From: a virus
Length of the DNA: 33,099 bases
Strand: one strand, 5' to 3'
Virus record (IMG/VR): IMGVR_UViG_3300034791_000481
Span: 1 to 33,099 of that record
The translations under genes and the position numbers were made by a program. Every line of letters starts with the position of its first letter. Positions within the stretch are counted from its first letter, which is position 1. This document shows, one piece after another, positions 22,522-29,605 of this stretch. The notes below the pieces were generated by a model. The model did no database searches, was not told the origin of the DNA, and saw only the letters and a list, made by a program, of their open reading frames with translations.

Positions 22522-25038
22522 ATGAATCTAAAATTCTACACAAATATTTCAAGATATGGCAATAATCTTCTTTATAGAGGTTATTCTAACGGTAAAAAAA
22601 TACAAACAAAAATTAAGTACAAACCGACATTTTATGTCAACACTACTAATCAAACTCCATTTCAAGCTTTAGATGGAACAAAAGTTGCACCTATTAAATT
22701 TGAAGATATGCGTGAAGCTAAAGATTGGCTTGCGACAAATCAGCATACGGCTGGCAGACATATATTTGGTAACAACAAACATATTCCAGCGTATATCAAT
22801 GAGGCATTCCCTGGTAATATCAAGTTTGATCGTAACATCATTAATGTAACAACAATCGATATTGAAGTTCAATCAGATGCTGGTTTCCCTGAGCCTGAAG
22901 AAGCTGCTCATGAAGTAACCGCAATCTGTATGAAAAACAATATTGATAACACATTCTATGTCTGGGGTCTTAAAGAATATGACGTAGAAAAGACATACAT
23001 GAAAGATAATCGTGTAGTATACGAAAAGTGTATGACTGAATCAGAACTTCTATTAAAATTCATTGCACATTGGTCTTTACCATCGCAGTGTCCGGATGTA
23101 ATCACTGGGTGGAATTCAAGGTTCTTCGATATACCATACCTCGTTAATCGTATTATTAAAATCCATGGTGAAGAGTTTGTGCGTAGATTATCTCCCTGGG
23201 GTTTGATCGATCGCCGCGACGTCAATACAATGCAGCGTAAACAATGCGCATATGAAATTCAAGGTATCGCTCAAATGGATTACCTTGATCTATTTCGAAA
23301 ATTTGGTTACTCGTATGGTCCACAAGAATCATATAAGCTTGACAATATTGCTAACGTAGTACTTGGAGAACGTAAACTTTCTTATGAAGAACATGGTAAC
23401 CTCCACACTCTTTACATACATGATCATCAAAAGTTTATTGACTACAACATTAAAGACGTAGACTTAGTAGATCGTTTTGAAGATAAGATGGGTCTTATTA
23501 CACTAGCTCTTACTATGGCTTATCGTGGTGGTGTTAACTATGGCGATGTTATGGGTACTACTGCTATATGGGATTCTATTATCTTTCGCAATCTACATGC
23601 AAATAATGTCATTGTTCCATTCGGTGAAGAAAAGTTTAAATCACCATATCCAGGCGGCTTTGTAAAAGATCCTCAAGTTGGTATGCACGAATGGGTCGTT
23701 TCTTTTGATTTAAACTCACTGTATCCATCACTTATTATGCAGTATAATATGTCGCCTGAAACTATTATTAACGGTAAAGTTGCTAATGTCAATGTTGATA
23801 GTCTTCTAAGTGGTGAAGTTAAACCTAGGCTAGAAAATAATGAATGCGCTGCAGCATCAGGCCAGTATTTTGCTACTGATAATCAAGGTATCTTACCAAA
23901 AATCATTAGTGAAATGTATAGTGAACGTGTTATTATTAAACGCGCTATGATTAATGCACAGAAAGAACTTGAAAAGATAGATAAAACTAATAAGACTGAA
24001 TTGTATCGTGTTCAAAGAGATATCAGTATTGCTGAAAATCAACAAATGTCTATTAAGATTCTTCTTAACAGTTTATATGGTGCCTTAGGTAATAAGTACT
24101 TTAGATTCTTTGATCAGCGTATAGCAGAAGGTATTACACTTTCTGGACAGCTCACTATACGATGGGCTGAGAAGGCTGTGAATGATTATCTTAATGGCAT
24201 CCTTAAAACTAAGAAAGATTATGTAGTAGCAATTGATACTGATTCTGTTTATGTTGTACTAGATGATCTTGTAAAAGCTGTGAATCCTAAAAATCCATTG
24301 GAATTTCTTGACACAGTTTGTAAAGAAAAGCTTGAAGCTGTACTTGAAAAAAGCTATGCAAATCTATTTGATATTATGGGTGGCATCGAAAATCGTATGG
24401 TTATGAGTCGTGAAGCAATCGCTGATCGTGGAATATGGACTGCTAAGAAAAGATATATTCTAAATGTTCTTGATAACGAAGGTGTTAGATATGCACAGCC
24501 TAAGCTTAAGATTATGGGTATTGAAGCAATTAAGTCTTCTACACCAGCTCCATGTCGAGAAGCACTTAAACAAATGTTTAAAACGATTATTAGTGGCTCT
24601 GAATCCAAAGTTCAGCATGATATCGAAGCATTTAGAACGTACTTTAAAACTCTACCACCTGATGAAATTGCCTTTCCACGAGGTATAACTAACCTTACTA
24701 ACTATATGGATAATCAAACTATATACAAAAAAGGTACACCGATTCATGCTCGTGGCAGTATCATGTATAACAAACTACTTGTAGATAAATCGCTTACTAA
24801 GCAATATAACAAGATTCAGAATGGCGAAAAGATTAAGTTTATCTACCTTCGAACTCCTAATCATATGAAGGAAAATGTAATATCCTTCCTTGATTATCTG
24901 CCTGAAGAGTTTGGTTTACATCGCCATATTGATTATGACACTCAGTTTGAAAAAACATTCTTAGGTGTTATTGATCCAATACTTCAAGCTGTTGGCTGGA
25001 ACTCAAAAGATATAGCAACACTTGATGAATTTTTTTAA
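22522..25038 (+). CDS. gp43: DNA polymerase, family B (gp43)
   Basis: An 838-residue replicative polymerase with proofreading, somewhat shorter than T4 gp43 (898). The exonuclease domain has Exo I TIDIEV (D113, E115) and VITGWNSRFFDIPYLVNR (Exo II). The polymerase motifs are motif A SFDLNSLYPSLIMQYNMSPE (D396), motif B KILLNSLYGALGN, and motif C AIDTDSVYV (D572, D574), all intact. The C-terminus, ATLDEFF, ends in an aromatic clamp-binding peptide like that of T4. It has its own promoter, and there is only a weak Shine-Dalgarno (GGTAAT) upstream, so expression may be limited by translation, possibly by RegA as in relatives. It is not split or interrupted. Confidence 0.96.
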   Translation: MNLKFYTNISRYGNNLLYRGYSNGKKIQTKIKYKPTFYVNTTNQTPFQALDGTKVAPIKFEDMREAKDWLATNQHTAGRHIFGNNKHIPAYINEAFPGNIKFDRNIINVTTIDIEVQSDAGFPEPEEAAHEVTAICMKNNIDNTFYVWGLKEYDVEKTYMKDNRVVYEKCMTESELLLKFIAHWSLPSQCPDVITGWNSRFFDIPYLVNRIIKIHGEEFVRRLSPWGLIDRRDVNTMQRKQCAYEIQGIAQMDYLDLFRKFGYSYGPQESYKLDNIANVVLGERKLSYEEHGNLHTLYIHDHQKFIDYNIKDVDLVDRFEDKMGLITLALTMAYRGGVNYGDVMGTTAIWDSIIFRNLHANNVIVPFGEEKFKSPYPGGFVKDPQVGMHEWVVSFDLNSLYPSLIMQYNMSPETIINGKVANVNVDSLLSGEVKPRLENNECAAASGQYFATDNQGILPKIISEMYSERVIIKRAMINAQKELEKIDKTNKTELYRVQRDISIAENQQMSIKILLNSLYGALGNKYFRFFDQRIAEGITLSGQLTIRWAEKAVNDYLNGILKTKKDYVVAIDTDSVYVVLDDLVKAVNPKNPLEFLDTVCKEKLEAVLEKSYANLFDIMGGIENRMVMSREAIADRGIWTAKKRYILNVLDNEGVRYAQPKLKIMGIEAIKSSTPAPCREALKQMFKTIISGSESKVQHDIEAFRTYFKTLPPDEIAFPRGITNLTNYMDNQTIYKKGTPIHARGSIMYNKLLVDKSLTKQYNKIQNGEKIKFIYLRTPNHMKENVISFLDYLPEEFGLHRHIDYDTQFEKTFLGVIDPILQAVGWNSKDIATLDEFF

Positions 25039-25045
25039 AATAATT

Positions 25046-25075
25046 GTTTACTTTTGCAGTAAACTGTGATATAAT
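25046..25075 (+). promoter_or_regulatory. Promoter with inverted repeat, upstream of Sm-like paralog 2
   Basis: TTTACT (25047-25052), 17 bases, TATAAT (25070-25075). The inverted repeat GTTTACT-TTTGC-AGTAAAC is identical to that before gp55. The identity spans 40 bases (25037-25076 equals 11122-11161), including the upstream AT tract. Confidence 0.87.
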
Positions 25076-25098
25076 ATATACATTAAAGGAGAAAAATA

Positions 25099-25371
25099 AT
25101 GAAAATAGTAAGACTTATATCGGGTGACGAAGTTATCTGTAATGTTAAAGAAAATGATGATACTATAACTATATCAGACGCATTTTCTATGGTATCAACA
25201 GAACCTGGTAAAATCGGATTTATTCCATTTATGGCATATGCTAAAAATAATGAATTTGTATTTAATAGAAATCATGTTATTATGATAGTAGATCCAGTAG
25301 AAGAACTAGTAGATCAAATTAGATCTATAACTAGTGGTATAGTAACTCCATCTCAAGGTATTATTATATGA
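25099..25371 (+). CDS. Sm-like beta-barrel protein, paralog 2 (function unknown)
   Basis: A 90-residue protein aligned in pattern with the N-terminal domain of the gene at 10641: VRLISGDEVICNVKEND, TITISDAFSMVSTEPG, IGFIPFMAYAKNNEFVFNRN, then HVIMIVDPVEELVDQIRS. Four to five beta strands are predicted, followed by a short helix, as in small Sm/SH3 barrels. It lacks the acidic C-terminal tail of paralog 1. It starts the accessory operon behind a strong promoter, with Shine-Dalgarno AAAGGAGA, and overlaps the MazG-like gene by ATGA. The function is unknown; RNA binding is a possibility by fold. Confidence 0.68.
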   Translation: MKIVRLISGDEVICNVKENDDTITISDAFSMVSTEPGKIGFIPFMAYAKNNEFVFNRNHVIMIVDPVEELVDQIRSITSGIVTPSQGIII

Positions 25372-25772
25372 GCCAAGACTGGGTAAAAGATATTGCTGAA
25401 ATGCATGATAAATATGGTGTACAAACTTGGGTCGCAAATAATCCTGAAAAACTAGAACAATTACTACATTTTAGAATAGCCTTTCTTCAAGAAGAATATA
25501 ATGAAACATTTAAAGCTGCTGGTGAAAAAGATCCAGAAGAAATTGTAGATGGCTTAATTGATTTATGTGTAGTAGCAATTGGCACTTTAGATGCTATGGG
25601 TGTAGATCCATACAAAGCATGGGATGAAGTCCATAAAGCTAACATGGCTAAAGAAGTTGGCGTGAAAGAATCACGTCCGAATCCTTTGGGATTGCCTGAT
25701 CTAATCAAACCTGAAGGCTGGCAAGCTCCATCACACACAGGCAATTATGGTCTCCTTAACAATATTCGATAG
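25368..25772 (+). CDS. MazG-like NTP pyrophosphohydrolase family protein
   Basis: A 134-residue all-alpha NTP pyrophosphohydrolase-type protein. The metal-binding helices are visible: LQEEYNETFKAAGEKDPEEI (ExxE type) and VDGLIDLCVVAIGTLDAMGV (ExxD-like second pair), followed by DPYKAWDEVHKANMAK, a segment typical of phage MazG/HisE-like enzymes. It would hydrolyse a nucleoside triphosphate to the monophosphate, feeding the dNTP pool or removing unwanted nucleotides. The C-terminal 35 residues are Pro- and Gly-rich. It overlaps the Sm-like gene by ATGA and the following primase-like gene by 26 bases, so it is translationally coupled. Confidence 0.83.
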   Translation: MSQDWVKDIAEMHDKYGVQTWVANNPEKLEQLLHFRIAFLQEEYNETFKAAGEKDPEEIVDGLIDLCVVAIGTLDAMGVDPYKAWDEVHKANMAKEVGVKESRPNPLGLPDLIKPEGWQAPSHTGNYGLLNNIR

Positions 25773-26664
25773 TATATACGATAACAAAACCGTCAAAAGA
25801 GTTGATTATAATTCATTTGATGATTTTGAAAAAGTTTTATACAAATTGGCAAACGGTGATAAGTATCAAAAGAAAACTGATGCTCCCTTAATATCACCAG
25901 CCACATATAAGACCGAAACCACCCGAGCTAACGCAAATGTTACAAGCTGGGGTGGTTTCGGCATTGTCGATGTAGATGATTATGAAGGCTCAATTGAAGA
26001 CATACATGAAAAGTATTCTAACTATAAGTATGTATGTTACTCAACAGCAAGTTCAACAAAAGAACACCCAAAATTTAGATTAGTATTTCCATTAACACAA
26101 TCTGTAAATGCAGATCAGATTAAACATTTTTGGTTTGCACTTAATAAAGAAATAGGAGACATTGCAGATGCCCAAACAAAAGATCTTAGTAGAATGTACT
26201 ACGTCCCTTCAAAATATAAAGGGGCCTACAACTTCATATTCACTCACGACGGATCAATCATGGATCCAAACAAGCTTATGGAAAGACACCGATATGTTGT
26301 CACAAATGAATCTTTTTTCGATAAGCTTCCAGAATCTATCAAAGCCGGACTTATTGAACATAGAAAAGAACAACTTAACAACACTAACTTTTCATGGACT
26401 GGATATAGAGACTGCCCTTTTGTAAATAAAAAGCAAGTTGAAGAATATAAAGGTATTACTGGTTCGGGTTGGTATTTACAGATGTATAAGATTATGGTAT
26501 CTACTGCTGGTAACGCAATGCAAAGAGGTTATCCAATCTCGTCTCGTGAAGTTGCTTGGATTTGTTCAGACTTAGACAATGAAACTGGTGGATGGTATGG
26601 AAAGCGAGATATGATTAAAGAAGCAGAAAGAGCAATTGACTTTGTATTTAGAAATAATATATAA
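25747..26664 (+). CDS. Candidate archaeo-eukaryotic-type primase/PrimPol domain protein
   Basis: A 305-residue protein. The pattern of the AEP (PrimPol) fold can be seen in order: FGIVDVDDYEG with an acidic DVD pair (75-77), YVCYSTASSTKEHPKFRLVF (the second motif, T-S-x-H-P-x-x-R), PLTQSVNADQIKHFW, then TKDLSRMYYVPSKYKG (third motif with D146). A C-terminal helical region (GSGWYLQMYKIMVSTAGNAM, then REVAWICSDLDNETGGWYG) resembles the PriCT-type helices often following such domains. T4 itself uses a TOPRIM primase (gp61), which is not in this window. It begins with ATG inside the end of the MazG-like gene. Replication or repair priming is inferred. Confidence 0.55.
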   Translation: MVSLTIFDSIYDNKTVKRVDYNSFDDFEKVLYKLANGDKYQKKTDAPLISPATYKTETTRANANVTSWGGFGIVDVDDYEGSIEDIHEKYSNYKYVCYSTASSTKEHPKFRLVFPLTQSVNADQIKHFWFALNKEIGDIADAQTKDLSRMYYVPSKYKGAYNFIFTHDGSIMDPNKLMERHRYVVTNESFFDKLPESIKAGLIEHRKEQLNNTNFSWTGYRDCPFVNKKQVEEYKGITGSGWYLQMYKIMVSTAGNAMQRGYPISSREVAWICSDLDNETGGWYGKRDMIKEAERAIDFVFRNNI

Positions 26665-26750
26665 TAATGTATTATTACGATGCTAGACAATATGCTATGA
26701 CACCGGAATATAAAAAATTAATAGAAGACTCACTAAATTGGAGAAATAAA

Positions 26751-27017
26751 ATGAGCATTAAAATGTTACATAATCAGGTTCTAGTAACCTCAACTGAAGA
26801 AGATAAAACATCTGCTGGAGGAATTATTCTTACTGCAGATACAACAAAAGGATCTAAACCAGCCTTAGTTTTGGCTGTTAATGATCAAATAGAATCTGAG
26901 TGGGTTAAAGTAGGTGATAGAGTATTCCTTGATTGGACTAAAACTATGCCTGTAGATGTTGATGGTAAAGCTGCTGCTATTATTGATGCTGAACATATTA
27001 AAGCTGTGTTAGGCTAA
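26751..27017 (+). CDS. GroES-like co-chaperonin (gp31 analog)
   Basis: An 88-residue protein if started at 26751, where GGAG lies 7 bases before the ATG. The GroES fold is recognised by MLHNQVLV at the N-terminus (the RPLxDRVLV strand), the mobile-loop region STEEDKTSAGGIILT (GGI(I/V)L is diagnostic), KPALVLAVND, and VKVGDRVFLDW, and it ends HIKAVLG. T4 gp31 replaces GroES to fold the gp23 capsid protein in GroEL, and this is probably its counterpart. The frame stays open upstream to an ATG at 26667, which would add 28 residues (MYYYDARQYAMTPEYKKLIE and on) but has no Shine-Dalgarno. Confidence 0.85.
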   Translation: MSIKMLHNQVLVTSTEEDKTSAGGIILTADTTKGSKPALVLAVNDQIESEWVKVGDRVFLDWTKTMPVDVDGKAAAIIDAEHIKAVLG

Positions 27018-27118
27018 TGATAGAATTATTAATTTGGATAGTTTTTATTGCATGGGCAACATTTGGTATGTACACAATGAAAGAGTTTATGAAACATAAT
27101 TGGAATATATTTAAATGA
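27017..27118 (+). CDS. Small membrane protein, unknown
   Basis: A 33-residue protein, MIELLIWIVFIAWATFGMYT followed by MKEFMKHNWNIFK: one hydrophobic helix and a basic C-terminus. Its ATG overlaps the stop of the GroES-like gene (TAATG), and its own stop overlaps the next start (ATGA), so it is held tightly in the operon. No homolog can be named. Such tiny single-pass proteins are frequent in T4-like accessory regions. Confidence 0.65.
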   Translation: MIELLIWIVFIAWATFGMYTMKEFMKHNWNIFK

Positions 27119-27615
27119 GCAAGGAACTATTTACGAAGCTAAGTAATCATATCAGCAACTTGGAATATATTGTTGATGATTGGTTTATAAAAGCTTTAGA
27201 CGACGAATATAGGTATGGCAACTACAGTAACAGAAAAAATGTAGATGCCTTAGCCTTAGAATTTATTTTATATAAAACACTTGGTTACAAAAAACCAAAA
27301 TCCTGGAGATATGACTTAAAACTAAGTAATAGCATTTTCTTAGATTTTAAAAGAAGGCCTAAGATATCTAATAATGCTTCTTTATCTACTAAGGGAAATC
27401 TAGAAGCTTCAGCTAAAATGGGTTGTCTAACTCATATTGCTATGTTTACTCAAAATATAGAACATGATTATAAGATTGGTGATATACTTACTTTTAATGT
27501 TGATGGCTATATAAAAATTCAAGATGCGTTTGAACAAGCTTTTACTATGACAGGCCTAAAAAGTTTTAAATTATTATCAAAAAACAGTTTACATTCAGCT
27601 GAAACTGTGATATAA
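27115..27615 (+). CDS. Unknown protein, possible PD-(D/E)XK-type fold
   Basis: A 166-residue protein. It has a helical N-terminal half (LSNHISNLEYIVDDWFIKAL, then DALALEFILYKTLG), followed by a mixed alpha/beta part in which YDLKLSNSIFLDFKRRPK gives a strand with D-x-K spacing, and CLTHIAMFTQNIEHDYKIGD a second strand. That order (acidic helix, strand with (D/E)xK, strand) is reminiscent of the PD-(D/E)XK nuclease fold, but the match is weak and no family is claimed. The last eight codons (about NSLHSAETVI) are encoded by bases that also form the -35 to -10 region of the promoter at 27588-27616. Confidence 0.6.
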   Translation: MSKELFTKLSNHISNLEYIVDDWFIKALDDEYRYGNYSNRKNVDALALEFILYKTLGYKKPKSWRYDLKLSNSIFLDFKRRPKISNNASLSTKGNLEASAKMGCLTHIAMFTQNIEHDYKIGDILTFNVDGYIKIQDAFEQAFTMTGLKSFKLLSKNSLHSAETVI

Positions 27616-27616
27616 T
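27588..27616 (+). promoter_or_regulatory. Promoter inside the end of the preceding gene
   Basis: TTTACA (27588-27593), 17 bases, TATAAT (27611-27616), extended -10. The symmetry differs from the other copies: CAGTTT (27585-27590) pairs with AAACTG across an 11-base centre that itself contains the palindrome TTCAGCTGAA. The stop codon of the upstream gene lies within the -10 box. Confidence 0.85.
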
Positions 27617-27642
27617 AGATCTATATTATAAAGGACAACAAC

Positions 27643-27951
27643 ATGGCTAAATTTGACAATGGTAAATCACCTCTTGGTTTAATCCCACCAGAAGCTTTAC
27701 TTCAAATCTCTGAAGTTTTTGGCTTTGGCGCAGAAAAATATGGTATGAACAATTGGCGTGATGATGGTCATAACACTAGTTGGATACGAACTTATTCTTC
27801 AGTACAAAGACATTTAAATAAATGGCATGCCGGCGAAGATATAGATCCTGAATCTGGATATACACATTTATCTCATGCAACAACTCAAATCATGATTCTT
27901 ATGATGCACGCAATTGAACATCCCGAAGTTGACGATAGGTATGGAAAATGA
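27643..27951 (+). CDS. dATP/dGTP diphosphohydrolase family protein (DUF5664 type)
   Basis: A 102-residue protein with the signature FGFGAEKYGMNNWR near the N-terminus and IRTYSSVQRHLNKWHAGEDI, then ESGYTHLSHATTQIMILMMH, matching the N-terminal dATP/dGTP diphosphohydrolase family (formerly DUF5664) common in phages. The family belongs to the all-alpha NTP pyrophosphohydrolases, and relatives act in phage purine pool control. The Shine-Dalgarno AAAGGAC precedes the ATG, and the promoter inside the preceding gene drives it. It overlaps the dCMP hydroxymethylase-like gene by ATGA, tying it to deoxynucleotide metabolism. Exact substrate is not proven. Confidence 0.82.
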   Translation: MAKFDNGKSPLGLIPPEALLQISEVFGFGAEKYGMNNWRDDGHNTSWIRTYSSVQRHLNKWHAGEDIDPESGYTHLSHATTQIMILMMHAIEHPEVDDRYGK

Positions 27952-28607
27952 ATACAACTATAGATAATATACGAGGCTTATTTAAAGCTAGGCTTTTAAA
28001 TGATATGTTTACCGAAGATAGAAATGGTGGTAAAACTATTGAGTTGATTGGTGCATCATTTGTTGCTGATCGACCTGCTATTTTTGGAACTCCTAATCAG
28101 GAATATATTGATGTAGAACTAGATTGGTATCATAGTCAATCTACAAATATTAATGACATTTATCGTAATGACCGTGAGCCACCGGCTGCATGGATAATGA
28201 CTGCCAATGATCATGGAGAAATCAATTCTAACTATGGTCATTTAATTTTTGGTGAAAAGTATTATAATCAGTTTGATCAGTGCGTTATGGAATTAACAAG
28301 AAATCCAGATTCTCGTAGAGCTTCAATGATATATACACGCCCTTCTATTTGGATGGAGTATAATGAAAATGGTAAGAATGATTTTATTTGTACTAACGCA
28401 GTCACATATTATATTCGAGATGATAAACTAAGTTGTGTAGTACAAATGCGCTCTAATGATGTAATCTTTGGCTATCGTAATGACTATGCTTGGCAAGAAC
28501 ATGTTCTTGGCGAATTGGCCGATGAACTAAGATGTGATACAGGTGAAATTCACTGGCAAGTTCAAAACTTACATGTTTATGAACGCCACTTTGATTTGGT
28601 GAAATAA
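27948..28607 (+). CDS. dCMP hydroxymethylase-like protein (thymidylate synthase fold, gp42 type)
   Basis: A 219-residue member of the thymidylate synthase superfamily. Conserved parts are VELDWYHSQSTNINDI, NSNYGHLIFG, NPDSRR (phosphate-binding arginines), the nucleophile in FICTNAV (C148), VQMRSNDVIFGYRND and NLHVYERHF. In thymidylate synthase the base-reading residue in GxPFNIA is Asn; here the aligned residue in GYRNDYA is Asp (D179). T4 dCMP hydroxymethylase also uses Cys148 and Asp179, the same numbers. This favours conversion of dCMP to 5-hydroxymethyl-dCMP over dTMP synthesis. It is shorter than T4 gp42 (246). The dCMP deaminase gene follows by one base. Confidence 0.78.
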   Translation: MNTTIDNIRGLFKARLLNDMFTEDRNGGKTIELIGASFVADRPAIFGTPNQEYIDVELDWYHSQSTNINDIYRNDREPPAAWIMTANDHGEINSNYGHLIFGEKYYNQFDQCVMELTRNPDSRRASMIYTRPSIWMEYNENGKNDFICTNAVTYYIRDDKLSCVVQMRSNDVIFGYRNDYAWQEHVLGELADELRCDTGEIHWQVQNLHVYERHFDLVK

Positions 28608-28608
28608 T

Positions 28609-29073
28609 ATGAGTTGGGAATCAGCAAAAAGTTACAAATGGGACAAGAGATTTATAGCTTTAGCTCAACATATAGCATTGTGGTCTAAAGATCCATCACG
28701 AAAAATTGGAGCAATCGCAGTAGGATCTAAAGGTCAAGTTTTAGCTCAAGGATATAACGGATTTCCTCGAGGAATATCTGACGATGTATCAATGTATAAT
28801 AATAAAATTACTAAATATCAACACGTTGTACATGCTGAAATGAATTGCATTTATAATGCTACATACAATGGAACATCACTTGATAATTCAACACTATATA
28901 TACATGGTCTTCCAGTTTGTTCTGAATGCGCTAAAGGTATTATACAAGTTGGAGTTAAAAGAGTAGTAACAAAGGAGATCGATGATTCAATGCCAGAAAG
29001 ATGGATTGAATCGACTGCACTAACTAAGAAAATGTTTGATGAAGCTGGTATTGTATACGACTTTATCGATTAA
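28609..29073 (+). CDS. cd: Deoxycytidylate (dCMP) deaminase
   Basis: A 154-residue zinc deaminase, shorter than T4 Cd (193). Zinc ligands and the catalytic glutamate are clear: HAE (H75, E77) in YQHVVHAEMNCIYNA and PVCSEC (C104, C107). The N-terminal WSKDPSRKIGAIAV and GYNGFPRGISDD are dCMP-deaminase hallmarks. It converts dCMP to dUMP, the precursor of dTMP, and competes with the upstream hydroxymethylase-like enzyme for dCMP, as in T4. It starts right after that gene's stop, so it is in the same operon. A tRNA gene follows five bases after the stop. Confidence 0.93.
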   Translation: MSWESAKSYKWDKRFIALAQHIALWSKDPSRKIGAIAVGSKGQVLAQGYNGFPRGISDDVSMYNNKITKYQHVVHAEMNCIYNATYNGTSLDNSTLYIHGLPVCSECAKGIIQVGVKRVVTKEIDDSMPERWIESTALTKKMFDEAGIVYDFID

Positions 29074-29078
29074 ATGAA

Positions 29079-29155
29079 GCGTCCTTAGCTCAGCTGGATA
29101 GAGCAACGGCCTTCTAAGCCGTAGGTCGGAGGTTCGAATCCTCCAGGACGCACCA
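29079..29155 (+). tRNA. tRNA-Arg (anticodon TCT)
   Basis: A complete cloverleaf. The acceptor stem GCGTCCT pairs with AGGACGC, the D-arm is AGCTCAGCTGGATAGAGC, the anticodon stem CGGCC/GGCC-type arm has loop CTTCTAA with anticodon TCT (29113-29115), and the T-arm is GGAGGTTCGAATCCTCC. The 3' ACCA is encoded. It reads AGA, a codon used heavily in this AT-rich phage. It is the only tRNA in the window. Confidence 0.96.
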
Positions 29156-29172
29156 AAATTTAGGAAATAACA

Positions 29173-29403
29173 ATGGAATATATAGGTTACAAATTTAAAA
29201 TGTCAGAAGATGGATTAATATTCCACGACATTAATACTGTACTAGAGCCTTACAGAGTAAATATAAACAATACACCATTTAATGTTGGAGATACATTTAT
29301 GTTAACAACATCTCCAGAAGGCTGCATGTTTTTTAAGAGAGTTGATATCATTATTAACGGAGCTGAAGTTAAATGCCCTCGTTGCGTGGAATATGAAGAA
29401 TAA
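29173..29403 (+). CDS. Small protein with CxxC motif, unknown
   Basis: A 76-residue protein. It has a strand-rich body (YIGYKFKMSEDGLIFHDIN, VGDTFMLTTSPEGCMFFKRV, IIINGAEVKCPRCVEYEE). The terminal CPRC looks like half of a zinc site or a redox pair, with one more Cys at the GC of EGCMFF. No family recognised. AGGAAAT gives a Shine-Dalgarno eight bases before the ATG. It follows the tRNA by 17 bases and precedes another small gene by one base. Confidence 0.65.
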   Translation: MEYIGYKFKMSEDGLIFHDINTVLEPYRVNINNTPFNVGDTFMLTTSPEGCMFFKRVDIIINGAEVKCPRCVEYEE

Positions 29404-29404
29404 C

Positions 29405-29605
29405 ATGGCTACTAAGAATGACATTACTGGTGATAGTATACAGTCTAAGGCTTTATCTAAACAGGGTAGAGATAACTGGGATACTATATTTGGTAAAAAA
29501 AATCCAGTTAAGAAGAACATGGACAAACTCCATAAGCCTTCTACACATGCTGATAAGACAAAATATCAGCGCAAAAATAAACATAAGATAACAGATGATG
29601 AATAG
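29405..29605 (+). CDS. Small conserved phage protein (ITGDxIxSK type), unknown role
   Basis: A 66-residue protein if started at 29405 (MATKNDITGDSIQSKALSKQ). Earlier in-frame starts lie within the preceding gene. The opening NDITGDSIQSK, followed by RDNWDTIFGKK, is a pattern common to small phage proteins of unknown function, in which a lysine-rich tail follows. The protein is very basic overall (KKNPVKKNMDKLHKPSTHAD), suggesting nucleic acid binding or a disordered chain. Its stop overlaps the next start region by 11 bases. Confidence 0.72.
   Translation: MATKNDITGDSIQSKALSKQGRDNWDTIFGKKNPVKKNMDKLHKPSTHADKTKYQRKNKHKITDDE

Noticed and set aside
27948-28607. Plain thymidylate synthase (thyA)
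   Set aside because: The Asn that reads dUMP is replaced by Asp179 together with Cys148, the dCMP-hydroxymethylase pattern, so a dTMP-forming role is less likely.
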